Source of the DNA: CAZABC01 sp964483405
GTDB taxonomy: Bacteria > Chloroflexota > Limnocylindria > Limnocylindrales > CSP1-4
Direction: 5' to 3'
NCBI GenBank assembly: GCA_964483405.1
Contig: CAZABC010000011.1
Coordinates: 1 to 64,000, forward strand
DNA length: 64,000 nt
Within the stretch, counting starts at the first letter, position 1. Each line of letters begins with the position of its first letter. Shown piece after piece: positions 31,842 through 38,793 of this stretch. The notes beneath the pieces were generated by a model that saw nothing but the letters and a program-made list of their open reading frames with translations, was not told the origin of the DNA and searched no databases. Position numbers and translations under genes: made by a program.

Positions 31842-32306
31842 ATGGCCGACGCTCCCAGAGGAACCCTTCCGCCGCGCTGGTTCGTCCGGGCCGCCTGGAT
31901 GGTCCATCGGGCGCTGTACCGCGTCACCGGTGGCCGGATCGGGCTCCGGCCGTCGAGCGACGTCCGGTGGGGGATGATGCGCCTCCACACGGTCGGTCGA
32001 CGCACGGGCATCGAGCGGACGGCGATCCTCGGGTACTTCGAGGACGGGCCCGATCTCGTCACGATGGCGATGAACGGCTGGGCGGACCCGGAGCCCGCCT
32101 GGTGGCTGAACCTCCAGGCGAACCCCGACACCGTGGTCGAGCTGGCGGATGGCACGCGCGCCGTCCACGCCCGCGCGGCCGACCCCGACGAGCGCCCGCG
32201 ACTCTGGGCGCGCTGGGCCACCTACGACAAGGGCCTCGATGGGTTTGCGGCTCGCCGGTCGCGCGAGACGGCGGTCGTCATCCTCGAGCCGAGGAACCCC
32301 GACTGA
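31842..32306 (+). CDS. Nitroreductase/F420-type deazaflavin-dependent protein
   Basis: A 154-residue protein with the Ddn-like split barrel: LHTVGRRTGIERTAILGYFE and GWADPEPAWWLNLQANPDTV are the family's two hallmark stretches, followed by VHARAADPDERPRLWARW. It lacks the N-terminal membrane helix of the relative at 12378. The likely cofactor is F420. It stands alone downstream of repeat copy 2, and its start is apparently leaderless. Confidence 0.85.
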   Translation: MADAPRGTLPPRWFVRAAWMVHRALYRVTGGRIGLRPSSDVRWGMMRLHTVGRRTGIERTAILGYFEDGPDLVTMAMNGWADPEPAWWLNLQANPDTVVELADGTRAVHARAADPDERPRLWARWATYDKGLDGFAARRSRETAVVILEPRNPD

Positions 32307-32333
32307 GGCCTGGCGCCAGCGCGGAGCCAGCTA

Positions 32334-32475
32334 GAACCGGTTGTCGACGATCGGCGTGACCTCGGGGGGAGCGTCCACCGCAAGGTCCACGCCATGGACC
32401 TCCTTCACGAACTGGCGGAACCGCGTGTTGAACGGGTCCTGGCCCCAGGACGCGATGCAGGTGACGTGGCGTCGG
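32334..32475 (-). pseudogene. Unidentified gene tail fused behind M23 remnant
   Basis: A minus-strand frame ends at TAG 32334 and reads VTCIASWGQDPFNTRFRQFV, then KEVHGVDLAVDAPPEVTPIV, a plausible protein C-terminus with normal codon use. No start exists: to its right the frame enters the M23-like remnant in another phase. I do not recognise the family. It looks like a deletion joining two genes. Confidence 0.5.
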
Positions 32476-32856
32476 GCGGAAGGTCAGGCCGTGCTTCAGG
32501 ACGAGCAGGAGCTCCCGGACGGGATGGATCCGGGCGCGCTCCGGCAGGCCGTCGCTGGCCGCGATCACCAGCCCGTCGAGCGGGGCGTGGACCGGCTCGC
32601 CCCAGCCATGACACTCGCGCGTGGGCACGCCGAGGAGCAGCGTCCGCAGGCCGCCGGCGGGATGGTACCGGGCGCCCTTCCGCGGATCGAACCGGATGAG
32701 GTCGAACGCGTACCGCTGGCCCAGCATGTCGGTGCCGTGGCTCGGGATCCGGCTCCCGGGGGTGTGGACGGCCATCCACTCGCCCCGCAGCGGGAAGTCG
32801 ACGCTGCGGGCGCCCTCGAGCTCGGCCTCGATCCCGGGACCGGTCATGCCAGGCAT
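32470..32856 (-). pseudogene. M23-like peptidase N-terminal remnant
   Basis: From ATG 32856 (or 32847) the minus strand gives about 125 residues resembling M23/lysostaphin-like proteins: FPLRGEWMAVHTPGSRIPSH, GTDMLGQRYAFDLIRF, then GWGEPVHAPLDGLVIAASDG. The catalytic part with HLH is missing: homology stops after VLKHGLTFRP at about 32475. The remainder of the reading frame is non-homologous. The gene is truncated by about half. Confidence 0.6.
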
Positions 32857-32968
32857 TATCCGCGACCCCTTCCCAGCCGACGGCGGCGGCCCTACGATCG
32901 GGCGACCTCGCGCTGCAGGGGGCCGCGTTGGTCCGACCCCACCGGGCGCGAACAGGCGGGGTGCCCAG

Positions 32969-33241
32969 ATGAAGGTCATCGTGAAGCGACGCTTGAAGGA
33001 CTACGACGCATGGCTCCCGGTCGTCACCGATCCGAACCCGATGCGCCGCGAGTACGGGTCGAGGGGCGGGGTGGTCTATCGGAGCGCGAGCGACCCCAAC
33101 GAGGTCTACCTCGTGTTCGACTGGGACGACGAGAAGCCGGTCGAAGCCTACTTCCGCCATCCCGACATCCAGAAGGCGCTGTCGGACACCGGGACGACCG
33201 AGATCATCGAGGTGAGCGAGTCCTTCGCCCTCGATGACTGA
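32969..33241 (+). CDS. Small dimeric barrel-like protein
   Basis: A 90-residue protein with the pattern of ABM/cyclase-like alpha-beta barrels: VKRRLKDYDAWLPVVTDPNP, GVVYRSASDPNEVYLVFDWD and FRHPDIQKALSDTG. Relatives are often called cyclases or antibiotic biosynthesis monooxygenase-like. The ATG at 32969 has AGGCGGGG upstream. No partner is evident; the flavin reductase gene follows after 111 bases. Confidence 0.7.
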   Translation: MKVIVKRRLKDYDAWLPVVTDPNPMRREYGSRGGVVYRSASDPNEVYLVFDWDDEKPVEAYFRHPDIQKALSDTGTTEIIEVSESFALDD

Positions 33242-33300
33242 CGCGCTCGTGGGTCGCCCGACCCTCGCGCTTGGCCCATCCACGAACCCGGCGGCGACGA

Positions 33301-33345
33301 ACCTCAGGTAGGAGCACATGCGTGCTCCGCCACCGAACCTGAGGT
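33301..33345. promoter_or_regulatory. Nested dyad upstream of the FMN reductase
   Basis: ACCTCAGGT (33301-33309) and ACCTGAGGT (33337-33345) are reverse complements, and each is itself a near palindrome. Between them GGAGCAC-ATGC-GTGCTCC (33311-33328) forms a second 7-bp hairpin. The dyad ends eight bases before the ATG, overlapping the GAGGT ribosome binding site, so a protein or RNA fold here could control the gene. Confidence 0.5.
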
Positions 33346-33352
33346 CCACGAC

Positions 33353-33922
33353 ATGGCGGATGCGCCGGTCAAGATCCTGATGGTCTCCGGCAGCCTCCGC
33401 CGGGGTTCGTACAACCGCGCGCTCCTGCGGGCGGCGGCGCAGCTCGCTCCGACCGGCGTGTCGACCGTGACGTTCGATGGCCTCGGCGCCATCCCGTTCT
33501 ACGACGGGGATGTCGAGGACGCGGGTCTCCCCGCGACCGTCGTTGCCCTGCGGCGCGCGATCGTCGACGCGGACGCACTGCTCATCGCGACCCCCGAGTA
33601 CAACGGCGCCACGAGCGGCGTGCTCAAGAACGCCCTCGACTGGGCCTCCCGCGGGCCCGACCGGATCCTGGCGGGCAAGCCCGTCGCGGTCATGGGTGCG
33701 TCGACCGGTGGGGGTGGCGCGAGGGGTGGGATCGGATCCGTCGTCAACGTGCTGGGCCGCACGCGCTCGCACGTGCTCGACCGCGTGGTCGCGGTCTCGA
33801 CGGCGACCCGAGCGTTCGACGAGGACCTTGCCCTCCGCGATCCGGGGATCCGGGCTGAAGTCGCCGAGCTGGTCAGCGAGCTCGCCGACCTCGTTCGAAC
33901 CACCACCGAGCTCGCAGCCTGA
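33353..33922 (+). CDS. NADPH-dependent FMN reductase
   Basis: A 189-residue flavodoxin-like reductase: ILMVSGSLRRGSYNRALLRA binds FMN phosphate at the N-terminus, TPEYNGATSGVLKNALDWAS is the family signature near residue 80, and GASTGGGGARGG follows near 120. It supplies reduced flavin or reduces quinones, azo compounds or metals. Length is normal. The ATG at 33353 has GAGGT upstream within a dyad. Confidence 0.92.
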   Translation: MADAPVKILMVSGSLRRGSYNRALLRAAAQLAPTGVSTVTFDGLGAIPFYDGDVEDAGLPATVVALRRAIVDADALLIATPEYNGATSGVLKNALDWASRGPDRILAGKPVAVMGASTGGGGARGGIGSVVNVLGRTRSHVLDRVVAVSTATRAFDEDLALRDPGIRAEVAELVSELADLVRTTTELAA

Positions 33923-33976
33923 CGACGTCGCCCAGGGCAGTCGCACGGCCCTCCGCACGCCGGCGCGACGGATGCG

Positions 33977-34780
33977 CTACGTGCGCGGTGCGATCTTGAT
34001 CTGTGACAGCCCACCGTCGACGGCGATCACCTGGCCCGTGATCCATGCCGCATCGGCAGAGACGAGGAATGCCGCCAGCGCGGCCACGTCCTCGGCATCG
34101 CCGATCCGGCCGAGCGGATGCATCGCCTCGGACACCCGGAGCGTCGCTTCGTTCTGGACCAGCCGCTCGGTGAGGCGCGACCGGACGAGGCCCGGTGCGA
34201 TCGCGTTCACCCGGATCCCTCTCGCCGCATAGGTCGCGGCGGCCGACGTAACGAGTCCGTCGATCCCTCCCTTTGCCGCAGCGATCGCTTCGTGGTTGAT
34301 GAGCCCGATCCTCGTCGCGGCCGATGAGAACAGGAGGATGGACGCCGGTTGCCCTCGTGGTACGGCACGCACGAACGCCCGCATCGCGTAGAAGGCCGAC
34401 AGGAGATTGACGCTCAGGACCTCGCCGATCTCGGCGTCGGACAGCGTATGGACCGGCTTGAGCATCGTCGAGCCGACGGTGTGGACCAGTGCCTGGGGCT
34501 GCCCGAGGCGCTCCACGACCTCGCCGAATGCCGCGTCGACCGCCGAGGACAGGGTCAGGTCGGCCACCAGGCCGACCGCGCGCGGCCCGAGCCCGGTCGC
34601 CAGGGTGCCGACCCGCTCGCGATCACGCCCGACGAGCGCGACGTGCCAGCCAGCCGCGAGGAGCCGCCTCGCCGTGGCCGAGCCGGTCGCCCCGGTCGCA
34701 CCCGTCACGACGGCGACCGGCGCTCCATTGTCGTCGCCCTCGCGGGCGACCTCATGTGGTCGGGAATGGGGCGGAGTCAT
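33977..34780 (-). CDS. Short-chain dehydrogenase/reductase with altered active site
   Basis: A 267-residue SDR. TGATGATGSATARRLLAAGW is the cofactor loop, LFSSAAT gives the catalytic serine, and IAPGLVRSRLTERL plus GQVIAVDGG are typical C-terminal motifs. The catalytic YxxxK is replaced: the segment is GLINHEAIAAAKGGIDGL, keeping Lys but with Ile where Tyr belongs. Either another residue substitutes or the enzyme is divergent. ATG 34780 (or GTG 34783) is the start. It lies downstream of the radical SAM gene on the same strand. Confidence 0.85.
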   Translation of the reverse strand: MTPPHSRPHEVAREGDDNGAPVAVVTGATGATGSATARRLLAAGWHVALVGRDRERVGTLATGLGPRAVGLVADLTLSSAVDAAFGEVVERLGQPQALVHTVGSTMLKPVHTLSDAEIGEVLSVNLLSAFYAMRAFVRAVPRGQPASILLFSSAATRIGLINHEAIAAAKGGIDGLVTSAAATYAARGIRVNAIAPGLVRSRLTERLVQNEATLRVSEAMHPLGRIGDAEDVAALAAFLVSADAAWITGQVIAVDGGLSQIKIAPRT

Positions 34781-34888
34781 CACGTCTCATGTACGCATGG
34801 AGGCGCAGACCGGATGGCAGGCGCCGATCCGGCGCTGGTCGGGCGGGCCCGAGCGACGACGAGCGGCCCCGGCCCTCGCCCGGCTCCG

Positions 34889-35935
34889 TCAGGCGCAGAA
34901 GCGTTTCGGGCAGGTCCGGCATGGCAGATCCGGGTCGCCGCCGGCGAGACGCTCGCGGAAGTACCGGAAGCCGGCGCTCCCCCAGATGACCGTCGGATCC
35001 GCGTCGCGCACGTTGCCGAACACCCTCCGCATGGGATCCGTGTCGCCCGTCGGGACATTGACGAATACACACGGCGATACCCAGCCGTCCGCGGAGATGA
35101 ACAGGGACCGCCCGATGTTCTCCCGGCAGCTGGTGCCGGGTGCGGTCGGGCAGGGGAGCTCCCAGCGGAACCCCAGGCCATGGCGCCGTGCTTCGGCCTC
35201 GGCCGAGGCGAGGAGAGCGGCGGCCCTGGCGAGCCTGGCCGGCTCGTCCGGGGGGAATCCCTCCGCTGCCAGGCGGGAGTCGGTGACGTAGTCCAACGTC
35301 GAGACGATCGCCGCGTGCACGCCGAGGCGCTGCATCAGCGATGGGAGGCCGGCGACGGCCTCCATCTCGGAGGCCAGCATGAGGTAGGCGAGGTGGATCC
35401 TCAGGTGCGCTCCGCGCCGGCCCCGCCGTGCCGCCTGCAGCGTGGCCACGGCTTCGCAGACCCGGTCGAACCCCACGCCGCGGCGCGAGCCGTTCGACGC
35501 CGCATCGGTCCCCGCCAGCGAGACCGCGACGATGTCGATCCCGCTCTGCGCGATCCCTCTCGCCAGCTCCGGGTCCATGGGCACGCCACAGGTGGTCGTG
35601 GAGACCTGGCAGCCGGCGCTCCGGGCCATCGCGGCCATGTCGAAGAAGGCCGGGTTGAGCAGGGGCTCGCCCCAGCCCTGCAGGTGCACCCGGCCGGAGC
35701 GCCGCATCAGTGGCCGGATCCGGCCGAACGTCGCCATGTCCATGTCGTGGGAGCGCCATCGCTCTCGGCCGGTCGTATGGGGGCAGTAGGTGCACCGGCC
35801 CGGGCAGCGGGTCGTGACCTCCACTTGGACGCTGTCGAGCGGCCGGCGCGCGCCGACGATGGCCTCGCCGATCAGCTCCCAGGAGCCGGGCATGCGGAGG
35901 CCGGCAGCGCCGGTCCCTTCGGTCCCCCGCGTCAT
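34889..35935 (-). CDS. Radical SAM/SPASM-type protein
   Basis: A 348-residue radical SAM enzyme. VTTRCPGRCTYCPH carries CxxxCxxC for the 4Fe-4S cluster near residue 45, HLQGWGEPLLNP is the SAM-contact GGEP-like block, and a C-terminal cluster of cysteines (DLPCRTCPKRFCA) plus an upstream WVSPCVF suggests a SPASM-like auxiliary cluster. The ATG at 35935 is preferred over the long upstream frame, which lacks homology. The substrate is unknown; no peptide precursor gene is recognised beside it. Confidence 0.85.
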   Translation of the reverse strand: MTRGTEGTGAAGLRMPGSWELIGEAIVGARRPLDSVQVEVTTRCPGRCTYCPHTTGRERWRSHDMDMATFGRIRPLMRRSGRVHLQGWGEPLLNPAFFDMAAMARSAGCQVSTTTCGVPMDPELARGIAQSGIDIVAVSLAGTDAASNGSRRGVGFDRVCEAVATLQAARRGRRGAHLRIHLAYLMLASEMEAVAGLPSLMQRLGVHAAIVSTLDYVTDSRLAAEGFPPDEPARLARAAALLASAEAEARRHGLGFRWELPCPTAPGTSCRENIGRSLFISADGWVSPCVFVNVPTGDTDPMRRVFGNVRDADPTVIWGSAGFRYFRERLAGGDPDLPCRTCPKRFCA

Positions 35936-36326
35936 CTCGTCACCATGGCGCGTCTCGGGGGCGACTCGGGCGCCCGCCGACTCAGGTGTCCCAGCCTCGC
36001 GTCGGTCGCAGGGGACGGTGAGTCTCCGCTCCGGGGTCCGGGCGGGACCTCGGGGGTCTCGCCATCTCGCAGTCCCACCGGCCGAGGCTGTCGCACGCGC
36101 AGCGGCGTCGCAAGTGCTGGTCCGCCCGATCGGCATCGCCGCGGTCGACGCTGGTCGGCCCGAGACGGCGGGCGTCTCCTAGGCCGACGAGATCGACCGC
36201 GTGAGCCTCACCACCCGGCTGACGAGACGTCGAGCCCGCGGGACGCAGCGCGACAGCAACAGCCCGCACGGCCCGCCGACCGGGCACGCGGCTCGCGACG
36301 GCAGGCGAGGGGGCATGCCCGGCCCC
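35936..36326. other. Intergenic region, no gene supported
   Basis: About 390 bases upstream of the radical SAM gene and downstream of osmC. Open frames run through it on both strands but show no family pattern. No hairpin with a T-tract was seen. Confidence 0.4.
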
Positions 36327-36725
36327 TCAGGCCGCGATCGTGCTGCTGACGTGGATGACCGGCGGGTTCTCGAAGTGCTTCTTGACCGCGCACTGGTCGG
36401 CCGCTCGTACGACCGCGTCGGCGTACTTGGCCGGGAAGGTCGCCGGGAGCTCGATCGTCACGTCGACGTCGCTCACCAGCCCGGTCATGCGGTCGACCTG
36501 CATCCGCTGGACGAGACGGATCCCGTCGGTCTCGATCCCGCGTTGCCGGCAGAACCCGAGCACGTAGATGCCGGCGCAGGTCCCGATCGTCGAGAGGAAG
36601 GTGGCGAACGGCGTCGGCGCCGAGCCCTGGCCGCCACCGGCCGGCGGCTGATCGGTCGGCACGGCGAAGCCGCCGAAGTGCGCGTCGACCCGGGCCCCGC
36701 CCGGGAAGTCGATGACCATCTCCAC
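36327..36725 (-). CDS. OsmC/Ohr-family protein
   Basis: A 132-residue OsmC-like protein: FPGGARVDAHFGGFAVPTDQ, then FATFLSTIGTCAGIYVLGFC with the first redox cysteine and DQCAVKKHFENPPVI with the second. Members reduce organic hydroperoxides with two cysteines. The GTG at 36725 is chosen because AAGGAGAGG ends seven bases before it; ATG 36719 is also in frame. An AT-rich dyad upstream (36819-36834) probably regulates it. Confidence 0.87.
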   Translation of the reverse strand: MEMVIDFPGGARVDAHFGGFAVPTDQPPAGGGQGSAPTPFATFLSTIGTCAGIYVLGFCRQRGIETDGIRLVQRMQVDRMTGLVSDVDVTIELPATFPAKYADAVVRAADQCAVKKHFENPPVIHVSSTIAA

Positions 36726-36818
36726 GACAGAACCTCTCCTTGTCACCGTCCTTGTGTCCGTGACATTCGGCGCAGCGCGACCCGCCGCGGCTCGACGTCC
36801 GAACCCGCGCAGCCATTA

Positions 36819-36834
36819 TTGCGTATTTGCGCAA
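36819..36834. promoter_or_regulatory. Operator-like dyad upstream of osmC
   Basis: TTGCG-TATTTG-CGCAA is a 5-6-5 inverted repeat inside a rare AT-rich patch (CATTATTGCGTATTTGCGCAAAG). The minus strand contains AATAAT next to it, which could be the -10 of osmC. Such TTGCGxxxxxxCGCAA dyads suit ArsR- or TetR-sized repressors; the binder is unknown. Confidence 0.5.
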
Positions 36835-36979
36835 AGACTGAAGTAGTCCATCGGTCACCTCCGGGGGGCCGCACGGCAGGATCCGTCGCAGCTCCGGCCG
36901 TGTGCGGCCGGACTGGAAGCGCGTTGTCGGCCTCCGGGCGCGCCCATGGAGATGACGAGGCCGTCCGCCTCCCGTCGAC

Positions 36980-37393
36980 CTAGGCCCCTGGGGCGAACGT
37001 GCGCAGTCCGGCGAGTCGCGCGGCGGCCGCCTGACGTTCGTCGTAGCCGAGGAAGCCGTCGACGGGCGTGACGCTGGCCGCGGCGGCCACGTGGATCGCG
37101 TCGAGGGCGCGTAGCGCGGGCTCTGCCAGCGCACCGGCGGCCAGGAGGAGCGCGCGGTCGAGGGCGACGAGGGCGACCGCCTCGATCACCCCGCCAGCGC
37201 GGGCGACGAGCAGCTCGAGGTCCAGCCGTGGGTCGAGCGCGGCGGCGCGGCGGATCGCCCGCGGCACCTCGGCGAGAACGAGCTCGCAGCTGACGAGGTC
37301 GGCGCCGGCGATGAACGCGCGCAGCGCGGCGCTCTCAGGCTCGTCCATGACCAGCTTGACCAGCGCCGACGCGTCCGCGTAGAACAGCGCCAC
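36980..37393 (-). CDS. vapC: PIN-domain toxin, VapC-like
   Basis: A 137-residue PIN ribonuclease. Acidic residues are in place: D7 in FYADASALVKL, Glu in SCELVLAEVPRA near 40, and Asp in RALDAIHVAAA near 97, with a final GYDERQAAAA. It should cleave RNA when free of antitoxin. The start is GTG at 37393, three bases after the antitoxin stop, so the two are translated together. Confidence 0.88.
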   Translation of the reverse strand: MALFYADASALVKLVMDEPESAALRAFIAGADLVSCELVLAEVPRAIRRAAALDPRLDLELLVARAGGVIEAVALVALDRALLLAAGALAEPALRALDAIHVAAAASVTPVDGFLGYDERQAAAARLAGLRTFAPGA

Positions 37394-37396
37394 GGC

Positions 37397-37669
37397 TCAG
37401 CGCTCGCCGCGGATCTCGTCGAGCGCACGACTCAGCGCACGGACGTCCCCGTCCATCGCCAGGGGACCCGGCAGCCCGCGGCGGGTCGGCGCCGACACGC
37501 GCCCCGCCGCGATCAGCCGGTCCAGTGCCGGGCCGGTGCTGGGCGGCGGTCCGAGCTCGGCCACCGGCCGGTTGTGGTCGGTCACGAGGAGCCGCTCGCC
37601 CTGCTCGACCCGGCGCAGGTAGCGGCTCAGGTTCTGGCGCAGCTCGGCGACGCCGACGGTCTGCTTCAT
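37397..37669 (-). CDS. vapB: Phd/YefM-type antitoxin
   Basis: A 90-residue protein. MKQTVGVAELRQNLSRYLRR and GERLLVTDHNRPVAELGPPP are the Phd/YefM DNA-binding N-domain, and the acidic C-terminal part should wrap the toxin. The ATG at 37669 gives the typical start; TACTAT lies about nine bases upstream and may be the -10. It precedes the PIN toxin gene. Confidence 0.87.
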   Translation of the reverse strand: MKQTVGVAELRQNLSRYLRRVEQGERLLVTDHNRPVAELGPPPSTGPALDRLIAAGRVSAPTRRGLPGPLAMDGDVRALSRALDEIRGER

Positions 37670-37723
37670 GTACAGAATAGTAGCACAAGCGACGACGGCC
37701 CGGCGCATGCTTGCTGGACCACG

Positions 37724-37843
37724 GGGGCGGCGCGTCGCGCGCTGTTCCTGCGCGAGGTCCGCGAGGCGGAGGCGGAGCACGTCGCCGGCGGCTCGACCGG
37801 GTACGAGGATATGGACGCCCTGCTCGACGATCTGCGCGGCTGA
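37724..37843 (+). pseudogene. Antitoxin C-terminal fragment ahead of RelE-like toxin
   Basis: The frame ending at TGA 37843 reads RRALFLREVREAEAEHVAGG, then STGYEDMDALLDDLRG, the usual tail of a small RHH-type antitoxin. No plausible N-terminal DNA-binding part exists, since upstream the frame becomes antisense to vapB. Either the antitoxin is truncated or an unusually short protein is made from an unseen start. The toxin follows after ten bases. Confidence 0.5.
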
Positions 37844-37853
37844 CGGTACGAGT

Positions 37854-38108
37854 GTGCGGGTCGTCGCGTCCTCCCGGTTCCTGCGGCGTGCAAGGAAGCT
37901 GAAGTCCCCGCGGGACGGATTGCTCCGAGCGGCCCTGCGGCGCTTCGCGAGCGGCCCCCAGGATCCGCTGCTCCGGACCCATGAGCTCAGGGGCGATCTC
38001 GGCGACTACTGGGCATTCCGCGTCGACGACGACCTGCGGGTGCTGTTCCGGTGGGACGGCGACACTTGCTTCCTCGTCGCGCTCGGTACCCACGACGAGG
38101 TCTACTGA
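37854..38108 (+). CDS. RelE/YafQ-like toxin
   Basis: An 84-residue protein with the RelE/ParE fold pattern: VRVVASSRFLRRARKLKSPR, RTHELRGDLGDYWAFRVDDD and LRVLFRWDGDTCFLVALGTH, ending DEVY. This matches mRNA interferases of the YafQ/HigB group. The GTG at 37854 is set by the short distance to the preceding antitoxin remnant. It is divergent from vapBC, so two toxin systems meet here. Without a whole antitoxin the toxin may be inactive or controlled by another antitoxin. Confidence 0.8.
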   Translation: MRVVASSRFLRRARKLKSPRDGLLRAALRRFASGPQDPLLRTHELRGDLGDYWAFRVDDDLRVLFRWDGDTCFLVALGTHDEVY

Positions 38109-38142
38109 TCCGGGCGGGCAACGACGGCGTAGCCGCTGATAG

Positions 38143-38218
38143 TGGCGCGCCCGGAGGGATTCGAACCCCCGACCGTCTGATCCGAAGTCAGATGCTCTGT
38201 CCACTGAGCTACGGGCGC
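38143..38218 (-). tRNA. tRNA-Arg (anticodon TCG)
   Basis: A 76-base cloverleaf on the minus strand. The acceptor GCGCCCG pairs with CGGGCGC, followed by discriminator G and an encoded CCA. The D-arm has TAGCTCAGTGGACAGAGCA, the anticodon stem TCTGA/TCAGA encloses CTTCGGA, giving anticodon TCG for CGA codons, and the T-loop GGTTCGAATCC is standard. Confidence 0.97.
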
Positions 38219-38246
38219 GCGGAGCGACAAGTCTACCGCGGGGCCG

Positions 38247-38675
38247 TCAGCGACCGGCGACCCGGATCCGGCAGGCATCGGCGCCGAGCAGCCGCCCGAG
38301 CCGGTCGCGGTGGGTCACGACGAGTGAGTAGGCGGGCTCGACGAGACCGCGCAGGAGCGGCAGTCGTCCGAGCCGGGCGAGCGGGCCGAGCGCCGGCAGG
38401 GCATCCGCGATCGCGAGCACCGCAGCTCCGCCGGCGAGCCAGCGACCGTCGGCGGTCCGGACGTGGAGCGCCTCGAGCAGGCGGGCCTCGGGCGGGGCGT
38501 CGGGAGCGACCGCCGCTGCCCGCTGGAGCGGGATGAGCCACAACCGCCGCGACCCGTCCGCCGCACCGGCGCGGTCGAGCCGGAGGAGCGCTCCGGCCGT
38601 CCGTGTGCAGAGCCCGCAGTCCGCGTCGAACAGGACGAGGAGCCGCGGAGCCGCCGACCCGGGAGCGATGCCCAT
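38247..38675 (-). CDS. DCC1-family thiol-disulfide oxidoreductase-like protein
   Basis: A 142-residue DUF393/DCC protein. LLVLFDADCGLCTRTAGALL contains the DxxCxxC active-site motif after the first strand, and RTADGRWLAGGAAVLAIADA is the second conserved block. It should have a thioredoxin-like fold; its substrate is unknown. The ATG at 38675 fits the family start. It is divergent from the ABC permease operon and adjacent to tRNA-Arg. Confidence 0.85.
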   Translation of the reverse strand: MGIAPGSAAPRLLVLFDADCGLCTRTAGALLRLDRAGAADGSRRLWLIPLQRAAAVAPDAPPEARLLEALHVRTADGRWLAGGAAVLAIADALPALGPLARLGRLPLLRGLVEPAYSLVVTHRDRLGRLLGADACRIRVAGR

Positions 38676-38793
38676 GGCGGCATGATGGCGCCCGAGCGTG
38701 CATCCTGCGCTGGGCATCCCACGCCGGCCGCATCGAACCACCGGGCCGTGCGCGGCGTACGGATGATCGAGGAACGAGGAGGACGACCCGAGC

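Noticed and set aside
34889..36326. RiPP-type biosynthetic locus around the radical SAM protein.
   Set aside because: No precursor peptide, transporter or protease gene is recognisable beside it; neighbours are an SDR and OsmC.
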